Shown: positions 58,355 to 64,000 of the stretch, one piece after another
Layout: every line of letters begins with the position of its first letter
How positions within the stretch are numbered: the first letter of the stretch is position 1
DNA from: Streptomyces varsoviensis
Lineage (GTDB): Bacteria > Actinomycetota > Actinomycetes > Streptomycetales > Streptomycetaceae
Direction: 5' to 3'
DNA length: 64,000 nt
Assembly (NCBI RefSeq): GCF_000718635.1
Contig: NZ_JOBF01000011.1
Coordinates: forward strand, 124,001-188,000
Translations under genes and position numbers: made by a program
Notes under the pieces: generated by a model
The model's database searches: none
What the model saw: only the letters and a program-made list of their open reading frames with translations
What the model was told of the DNA's origin: nothing

Positions 58355-60388
58355 ATGGAGACAGCGATGGAGAAGGACCTCCGGCAGACGGCTTCCTACG
58401 CGGCCGTCGAGGACCATCTGCGGAAACTGCACGAACCGGCGTTCGGCAGGCCGCACGCGCTGCGCGAGCCCCAGGTCACCGCCGACGGCCGGCGGGCCGT
58501 CGTGACCGGGGCCGTGTTCGACCGGCTCGACGGCACGCCCCGCACCGCCCTCTACACCTGCCGGGACGGCCGCTTCGAGCCCCTTTCCGCGGGGCCGGCC
58601 TCGGCTCAGGGGGCCGTCTTCTCCCCGGACGGGGACACGCTCGCCTTTCTCTCCGACCGCGGTTCGCCCCGGCGGTTCCAGCTCCATTTGATGCGGGCCG
58701 ACCGGTTCGGCGAGGCCGTCGCCGCGCCCGCCGTGCCCGGGAGCGTCGAGTACGCGCACTGGTCGCCGGACGGGCGGCGAATCCTGCTCGGCGTGGCCGA
58801 CCTCGGGGCCGATCTGGCCGGCGGCCAGGGCTCCGCGACCGTATCCGCCGCGACCGGATCGGCCGGGAGCGAATCGGCCGCGAGCGGACTGGCCGCGACC
58901 GGCCCCGCGGCCTGGCAGCCGCTCGTGGAGACGGGCGAGGAGCAGGGCCGGCGTGGCCTGTGGCTGTATACCCCCGACACCGGAGACCTCCGCCGGCTGT
59001 CGCCCGAGGGGCTGAACTGCTGGGAGGCGGGCTGGTGCGGCGACGGGCGGGTGACCGCCGTGACCTCGCCCGGCGCGGACGAGGACTCCTGGTACGGGGC
59101 CGGGCTCACCCTCCTCGACGCCGCCGACGGAAGCTGTCGCGAACTGTTCCGCGCCGAGGCGCAGCTCGGCGTGGCGAAGGGATCGCCGGACGGCGGCACG
59201 GCCGCGGTCGTACGGGCCGTATGCAGCGACCGCTGGCTCGTCGCCGGCGACCTGGTGCTCATCGACACGGCCACGGGGGCCACTCGGACCGTGGACACCG
59301 AGGGGACGGACGTCACGGGCCTGCAGTGGCTCGGACCGGAGCGGCTGGGCTACCTGGGCCAGCGCGGCCTCGACTCCGTCGCCGGGATCGTGGACGTCGC
59401 CACCGGACACGTACGGGAGGTCTTCTCCACCGCGCTCGCCTGCGGCGGAGCCACGTTCTTCCCCGCCGGGAGCTTCACCGCGGACGGCCGGGTCCTCACG
59501 GTGCAGGAGTCGTACGAGCTGCCCCAGCGGCTGGTCCTGACCGACGGCCGCACCGACGACGTCCTCGCCTCCGTCGCCCACCCCGGCACCGACTACCTGC
59601 GGTCCATAGGCGGCACGGCGCGCCGCGTCGTCTGGGCTGCGCCGGACGGGCTGGAGATAGAGGGCGTCCTGTGCACGCCGGAGGGCGACGGGCCGTTCCC
59701 GCTCGTCGTCAACATCCACGGCGGCCCCGTCTGGGCCTTCCGCGAGACCTGGTCCATGAACTACCCCTGGGTGCCCCTCCTCGTCTCGCGCGGCTACGCC
59801 GTGCTCAACCCCAACCCGCGCGGCAGCGCGGGCCGGGGGCAGGACTTCGCCGGCCGGGTCGTCGGCGACATGGGCGGCGCGGACAGCGCGGACCTGCTCT
59901 CCGGCATCGACCACCTCGTGGCGAGCGGGTTCGTCGACCCCGCCAGGGTGGGGCTCATCGGGGGCAGTTACGGCGGCTTCATGTCCGCGTGGCTGGTCAC
60001 CCAGGACCCCCGCTTCGCGGCGGCCGTCCCCATCTCGCCCGTGACCGACTGGTACAGCCAGTCGCTGACCAGCAACATCGGCGAATGGGGCAACTCCTTC
60101 CTCAAGGCCGACCTCACCCAGCCGGATTCGACCGCCTTCTCCCGAAGCCCCGTCTTCCACGCCCACCGCGCGCGGACGCCCTGCCTCGTCGTGGCCGGCG
60201 CGAAGGACCGCTGCACGCCTCCCGGCCAGGCCCGCGAGTTCCACCAGGCGCTACGGGCGCGCGGCGTCGAGTCGACGCTGGTGATCTATCCGGAGGAGGG
60301 GCACGGCGTACGCGCCTTCCCGGCGGTGACGGACTTCCTGACCCGCGCCGTGGACTGGTTCGAACGGCACATGCCCGCCCGCGCTTGA
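58355..60388 (+). CDS. S9 family peptidase (acylaminoacyl-/dipeptidyl-peptidase type)
   Basis: 677 residues; GAAGGAG precedes the ATG at 58355, and a 12-bp duplication (GAGACAGCGATG) offers a second ATG four codons on. A beta-propeller (residues about 30-400, with a SATVSAATGSAGSESAASG repeat loop) precedes the hydrolase: Ser in GGSYGGFM, Asp in AGAKDRCTPP, His in EEGHGV. It removes dipeptides or acylated residues from peptides. It and the flavoprotein gene probably feed one amino-acid pathway. Confidence 0.9.
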   Translation: METAMEKDLRQTASYAAVEDHLRKLHEPAFGRPHALREPQVTADGRRAVVTGAVFDRLDGTPRTALYTCRDGRFEPLSAGPASAQGAVFSPDGDTLAFLSDRGSPRRFQLHLMRADRFGEAVAAPAVPGSVEYAHWSPDGRRILLGVADLGADLAGGQGSATVSAATGSAGSESAASGLAATGPAAWQPLVETGEEQGRRGLWLYTPDTGDLRRLSPEGLNCWEAGWCGDGRVTAVTSPGADEDSWYGAGLTLLDAADGSCRELFRAEAQLGVAKGSPDGGTAAVVRAVCSDRWLVAGDLVLIDTATGATRTVDTEGTDVTGLQWLGPERLGYLGQRGLDSVAGIVDVATGHVREVFSTALACGGATFFPAGSFTADGRVLTVQESYELPQRLVLTDGRTDDVLASVAHPGTDYLRSIGGTARRVVWAAPDGLEIEGVLCTPEGDGPFPLVVNIHGGPVWAFRETWSMNYPWVPLLVSRGYAVLNPNPRGSAGRGQDFAGRVVGDMGGADSADLLSGIDHLVASGFVDPARVGLIGGSYGGFMSAWLVTQDPRFAAAVPISPVTDWYSQSLTSNIGEWGNSFLKADLTQPDSTAFSRSPVFHAHRARTPCLVVAGAKDRCTPPGQAREFHQALRARGVESTLVIYPEEGHGVRAFPAVTDFLTRAVDWFERHMPARA

Positions 60389-60408
60389 CGCCGTTTCCCG
60401 CCCCTCTG

Positions 60409-60492
60409 TCAGCGGAGATCGCGGACGAGGTCGCCGATGATGGAGTCCACCCTGTCGGAGTCGAACGTCTCCGAGCCGATGAGCAGGGTCAC
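60409..60492 (-). CDS. Possible 27-residue small peptide
   Basis: A GTG after GAAG opens MTLLIGSETFDSDRVDSIIG plus seven more residues, then TGA. The pattern looks protein-like (amphipathic, Asp-rich), and the frame continues upstream without a stop, so it could also be the remnant 3' end of a lost gene. It lies between the S9 peptidase and the convergent GDSL hydrolase. Confidence 0.3.
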   Translation of the reverse strand: MTLLIGSETFDSDRVDSIIGDLVRDLR

Positions 60493-60601
60493 CTTCGACA
60501 GGAGTGATGCGGGCGGGGAGGGGTGGGTTCCGCGGGGCGCTGAACCTGGCACCGCCCCACGGACCACGCGGCGGTGCCGCCCGGCGCCGCCGCGAACTGC
60601 G

Positions 60602-61264
60602 TTACGCGACCAGGCGCAGCCAGGCGGCGGCGAGGGCGGCGTGGCCGGCGGTGGTGGGGTGGACGCCGTCGGGGGCCCAGGGCTCGGGACCGGTGGGGGC
60701 GGCGAGCTCGGCGAAGAGGCCGTCGGCGGCCAGGAGGTGGGCCCCGTACTCGCGGGCGAGGTCCCGTACGGCCTGGATCTTGGGATCGAGGTCCGCGCGC
60801 CACTCCTTCTGGACCTCGATGCCGACCTGCGCGTCGACGACTTTCAGGACGCGGGGGATCGGCAGGAGGAACGGTTCGATGAGGATCAGGTCGGCCCCGG
60901 ACTCGGCGAGGGGGGCCAGCAGACGGGCATAACCCGCCGCGTACTCCTCCGCGGAGATCACATAGCCGTCGGGGGCGTAGGTGTGCCAGCCGACGTCGTT
61001 GATGCCGACGAGGATCGACACCACGTCCGGGCGCGCGTCGAGCACGTCCTTCTGCCACCGCGCTTCGAGATCCATCACCTTGTCGCCCGCGACCCCGGAG
61101 TTCAGCCAGGCCACCGGCCGGTCCGGGTGGCGCAGGCCCCACTGGCCCGCGATGTGGAGCGGATAGCCGAATCCGAGGCCGTCCTCGCTGTCCAGCCGTT
61201 GGCAGTCGGTGATCGAATCGCCGGTGAACATCACGGTGCTGCCCGGGCGGATGGTGATCGTCAT
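60602..61264 (-). CDS. SGNH/GDSL hydrolase (esterase)
   Basis: 220 residues. The four family blocks are present: FTGDSIT (nucleophile Ser), LNSGVAGDKV (Gly), VGINDVGW (Asn) and DGVHPTTAGH (Asp/His). No signal peptide, so probably cytosolic; the group includes acetylxylan-type and rhamnogalacturonan acetylesterases. It removes acyl groups from sugars or similar. A run of GGAGTTCAG-like repeats lies just upstream (61290-61340). Confidence 0.92.
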   Translation of the reverse strand: MTITIRPGSTVMFTGDSITDCQRLDSEDGLGFGYPLHIAGQWGLRHPDRPVAWLNSGVAGDKVMDLEARWQKDVLDARPDVVSILVGINDVGWHTYAPDGYVISAEEYAAGYARLLAPLAESGADLILIEPFLLPIPRVLKVVDAQVGIEVQKEWRADLDPKIQAVRDLAREYGAHLLAADGLFAELAAPTGPEPWAPDGVHPTTAGHAALAAAWLRLVA

Positions 61265-61400
61265 CTGGGTGGTTCCTTCTCTCGGCTGCGGAGTTCAGTC
61301 GCGGGGTTCAGCCGCGGAGTTCAGAGTCGCGGATGTTCAGTGGTGGACGGCGGATAGGGAATTTCACTCGTGGCCATGTGCCGTGGAAAAGGGGGCCGAT

Positions 61401-62939
61401 TCAGTTGTCCGGGGCACCGAGCCAGCGGCCGGCGGCCCGCTCGAAATCCTCATGGCCGGGGTCGTGTTCTCCCACCCAGGCGACCGCGCCGTCAGGCCGG
61501 ACGAACACGGCGGCCACCCCGAGCTCGTTCCTCGCCGACCCGGCTACGTACCGCAGCCGGCTCTTCCAGCCCATCGCTGAATCGTGCAGGGCGTGTCCGG
61601 CGCTGAAATCCAGGACGACGGCCCGCCCGTCCCGCATCAGATCACCGACGCGGGTGCCGTCCTCCAGACGGAGGTCCGGGACGTCGCGGCCGACCAACGG
61701 GTGGTCGCCGCCGAGGTCGTAGCGATGGGAGTACCCCGAAATCCGCTGGTACGCGTAGGTCGTGCCGTCGCGAGTCCGGAGCAGGTCGCGCAGCACGCCC
61801 TGGATCGCCTGGCCGTGCGGGTCCGGCCGCATGGACACGGCCTGGGCGCGCGTCCAGTCGAGCACCTCCGCGCCGACCGGAAGGCGCTCGCGGGCATACG
61901 TGTCGAGCAGTCCGTCCGGCGCGTCCCCTCGTACGGTCGCGGCCAGTTTCCACCCCAGGTTCATCGCGTCGCCGAGGCCGAGATTGAGCCCCTGCCCGCC
62001 GAGCGGTGAGTGAATGTGCGCGGCGTCGCCCGCGAGTAGTACGCGGCCCCGCCGGTAATCCGTCGCCTGCATCGCGCGATCGGTGAAAGTGGAGGCGAGC
62101 TGGATATCGCTCAGCGTCACATCGGTGCCGGATATCCGGCGCAGAACGGCCTGGAGGTGTTCGCGCGTCGGCTGCCGCGAGCGATCGAAAGCGCCGCCGT
62201 CGCAGTCCAGCATGGCGACATATCCCTCCGTGAACGCCCGTATGTACATGCCCGTCGGCGTCAGGTGGAAGCCGGGGCGCAGTTGCCCGGGGTCGGCGAT
62301 GGTGGCGAGCATGACATAGCCGGTGAACTGTGGTTCGGTGCCCGTGAACGCGAAGCCCGCGAGCCCGCGCACCGTGCTGCGTCCGCCGTCGCAGCCGACG
62401 AGCCACCGCGCCGCGTAGTCCCTCTCACCGGCCCGTACGGTCACGCCCTCGTCGTCCTGGGAGATGGCCGAGACCGGGGCGCCGCGCCTGATCCGTACGC
62501 CGAGCCGGGCCGCCCGCTCGGACAGCACCGCCTCGACTGCTTCGAGCCGCGTCATCATGCCCTGCGCCGCCGGGCCGGGCAGCCGGAAGGGGAGCGCCGC
62601 GTCGTCGATGGCGGCCGGGTCGAGCATCATGCCGGCGAAGTGACCGGCGAAGCGGCGGGCGGTGCGCGGGGGAGGCGGCGGGTCGAGGTCTGTGCCGCGG
62701 CCGTCGCCGGGAGCCTCGTCGACGCCCGACGCCGTCCGCAGCGGGCGCAAGAGCCCGCGGCGGTGGAACGCTTCCATCGACGCGGCGGTCAGGCCCCGAT
62801 TCCCGAGCGGATCCGCTTTCCACGGGGAGCGGGGCTCCGCGTCCCGTTCGAGCACCAGAACGGAGCAGCCCGCGAGGCCGAGTTCGCAGGCCAGGAAGAG
62901 ACCGACCGGGCCGGCGCCCACGATCGTTACGTCATGCAA
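61401..62939 (-). CDS. FAD-dependent aromatic hydroxylase (PheA/TetX-type, polyketide hydroxylase-like)
   Basis: 512 residues. A group A flavin monooxygenase: FAD motif VGAGPVGLFLACEL (residues 6-19), the DG motif (RWLVGCDGGRSTVRGLAG), and the GD motif (RVLLAGDAAHIHSPLGGQGLNLGLGDAMNLGWKLA). The C-terminal thioredoxin-like domain of aromatic-polyketide hydroxylases is present (DFSAGHALHDS onward). It hydroxylates an aromatic ring, or inactivates a drug as Rox and related enzymes do. It is followed upstream on the same strand by a second monooxygenase. Confidence 0.92.
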   Translation of the reverse strand: MHDVTIVGAGPVGLFLACELGLAGCSVLVLERDAEPRSPWKADPLGNRGLTAASMEAFHRRGLLRPLRTASGVDEAPGDGRGTDLDPPPPPRTARRFAGHFAGMMLDPAAIDDAALPFRLPGPAAQGMMTRLEAVEAVLSERAARLGVRIRRGAPVSAISQDDEGVTVRAGERDYAARWLVGCDGGRSTVRGLAGFAFTGTEPQFTGYVMLATIADPGQLRPGFHLTPTGMYIRAFTEGYVAMLDCDGGAFDRSRQPTREHLQAVLRRISGTDVTLSDIQLASTFTDRAMQATDYRRGRVLLAGDAAHIHSPLGGQGLNLGLGDAMNLGWKLAATVRGDAPDGLLDTYARERLPVGAEVLDWTRAQAVSMRPDPHGQAIQGVLRDLLRTRDGTTYAYQRISGYSHRYDLGGDHPLVGRDVPDLRLEDGTRVGDLMRDGRAVVLDFSAGHALHDSAMGWKSRLRYVAGSARNELGVAAVFVRPDGAVAWVGEHDPGHEDFERAAGRWLGAPDN

Positions 62940-63067
62940 GAGAAAATCCTCTCTGAAGAGTCACGACAGCGTGTGAATAGGTGCGTGCGGTGTGTGCGTG
63001 CGATGCGTGTGGTGCGTGATATCGGGGAGCGAATGCGCGGGTGCGCCCCGGCGCGGCAATGTGCGGC

Positions 63068-64000
63068 TCATCGGGTCCGCTCGTCCTGGGTGAAGAAATC
63101 GATCGCGTCCTGCGGCGTGGCGTCGCTCATCGCCGCCGCTTCGGCCGCCGCCGCGGCGCTACGGGCGAACATCACCCGCTCGTATTCGGCGAGCGCCGTC
63201 TCGGCGTCGTCGGGGTGCGCGGCGAGGGACTGGGCGAGTTCGGCGGCGTCCAGCATGGCGAAGTTGGCGCCCTCGCCGTCCTGCGCCGCCAAATGGGCCG
63301 CGTCCCCGAGCAGGGTGACCCCTGGGACGCGGTCCCAACGGTGCTCGCCCGGCAGCGCGTTGTGGGGGCGGAGAACCGGCGCGGTATCGCTTTCGGTGAT
63401 CAGCGCGGTGAGTTCCGGCGCCCAGCCGTCGAATTCGGCCGCTATGCGCGCGGTCGCCGCCCCGGCGCCGGCGAGATCGATGTCGTCGAAATCGATGTCG
63501 GCGAACCATTCCAGCGGCTTCGACAGGACGATATAGACGTGCAGCGTTCCGCCTGCTTCCCGGTGTGCGTGGATTTCCTGCCCGCCGGGGTCGAGCGCGA
63601 GCATCGTCCCGTCGCCCACCGCTTTCGCGAGGGCGGGATGACGGGTGTCGGCGTCGTAGAGATACGTCTCCACGAAGGACATTCCGATGTATACGGGTTC
63701 GGCGGCGGAGAGCAGCGGCCGGACCCGTGACCACGCGCCGTCCGCTCCGACGAGCAGGCTCGTGGTGACGGTGGAGCCGTCGGCGAAGACCACCTCGTGC
63801 CGGCCGTCGCCGAGGGCGCGGGCCTCGTCGACCTTGTGGCCCCACTGGACCGTACCGGCCGGGAGCGATGCGAGGAGAATCCGCCGCAGCTCGCCGCGCT
63901 GCACCTCGGGGCGGCCGCCCGTACCGTCGTCCGCCTTGTCGAGCAGAACCTTTCCGCTGCGGTCGAGGATGCGCATCGCCTGGCGTCCTTCCAGGATGAT
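63068..64000 (-). CDS. FAD-dependent monooxygenase, TetX-like; 5' end outside the window
   Basis: The frame stays open to the right edge; the ATG at 63976 is internal, since IILEGRQA precedes it in frame and belongs to the family pattern. The visible 310 residues hold the DG motif (LLVGADGAWSRVRPLL) and the GD motif (VTLLGDAAHLAAQDGEGANFAMLDAAELAQSLA), the latter very close to TetX-type tetracycline monooxygenases. The N-terminal FAD motif lies outside. It and the neighbouring hydroxylase may act in one pathway or in antibiotic inactivation. Confidence 0.9.
   Translation of the reverse strand: MILEGRQAMRILDRSGKVLLDKADDGTGGRPEVQRGELRRILLASLPAGTVQWGHKVDEARALGDGRHEVVFADGSTVTTSLLVGADGAWSRVRPLLSAAEPVYIGMSFVETYLYDADTRHPALAKAVGDGTMLALDPGGQEIHAHREAGGTLHVYIVLSKPLEWFADIDFDDIDLAGAGAATARIAAEFDGWAPELTALITESDTAPVLRPHNALPGEHRWDRVPGVTLLGDAAHLAAQDGEGANFAMLDAAELAQSLAAHPDDAETALAEYERVMFARSAAAAAEAAAMSDATPQDAIDFFTQDERTR

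Noticed and set aside
56836..60507. A 1223-codon plus-strand frame
   Set aside because: It overlaps the flavoprotein and S9 peptidase genes in another frame and is Arg-rich without domains.

Overview
The window is high-GC actinobacterial DNA, almost certainly from a Streptomyces chromosome. Reading frames show the strong G/C third-position bias of the genus, GTG and TTG starts are common, ribosome sites are GGAGG-like, and the content is typical: ECF sigma factors, many MFS pumps, FAD monooxygenases and paired regulator/effector genes. There is one tRNA (Leu, GAG) and no rRNA, CRISPR array, transposase or integrase that I can recognise.

Left part (1-27 kb) is ordinary accessory chromosome. 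It holds a Tat-exported FAD oxidase; a pterin carbinolamine dehydratase; an alkaline-shock (Asp23) module in which an ECF sigma gene overlaps a gene joining an HxxxCxxC anti-sigma-like motif to an Asp23-like domain; a methyltransferase, an aldo/keto reductase and an acyl-CoA ligase; a LysR/bile-acid-symporter pair; an ArsR regulator divergent from a frameshifted MFS pump; a second MFS pump; a sialidase with an odd repetitive N-terminus; a MarR/quinone-reductase pair with twin palindromic operators; and an oxalate/formate module (fdhD, GntR, OxlT-like carrier, formyl-CoA transferase). A DUF2254 protein and tRNA-Leu follow, then a three-gene set (Dabb, SDR, amidohydrolase) that looks like aromatic-acid catabolism.

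The centre (29.5-42.6 kb) is the main find: a biosynthetic cluster built around a ribosomal precursor peptide with a 33-residue leader and five 16-residue repeats carrying Ala/Gly-Pro-Arg, next to a YcaO protein and a TfuA-like partner, the pair known to install peptide thioamides. This matches the thiovarsolin type of RiPP known from Streptomyces varsoviensis. Around it are an ATP-grasp peptide ligase, an MFS exporter, an amidinotransferase, a heme-oxygenase-like putative metal oxidase, a type II thioesterase, an FAD halogenase and a stand-alone adenylation-carrier protein whose specificity residues resemble hydroxyphenylglycine codes. The window may therefore hold a hybrid of ribosomal and NRPS-like logic, or two abutting clusters. 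Short tandem repeats are concentrated in this cluster, and the divergent regulatory region carries four heptamer direct repeats at 11-12 bp spacing.

Right part (42.7-64 kb): a nucleoside deaminase, a PIMT-like methyltransferase, an AraC/MFS pair, a prolyl oligopeptidase, a TetR regulator, a membrane-protein/small-protein pair sharing a glycine-rich VGNQA motif (possibly an amyloid-type signalling motif), an ECF sigma operon, a PucR regulator with a D-amino-acid-oxidase-family flavoprotein and a second S9 peptidase, a GDSL hydrolase, and two FAD monooxygenases, the last running off the right edge.
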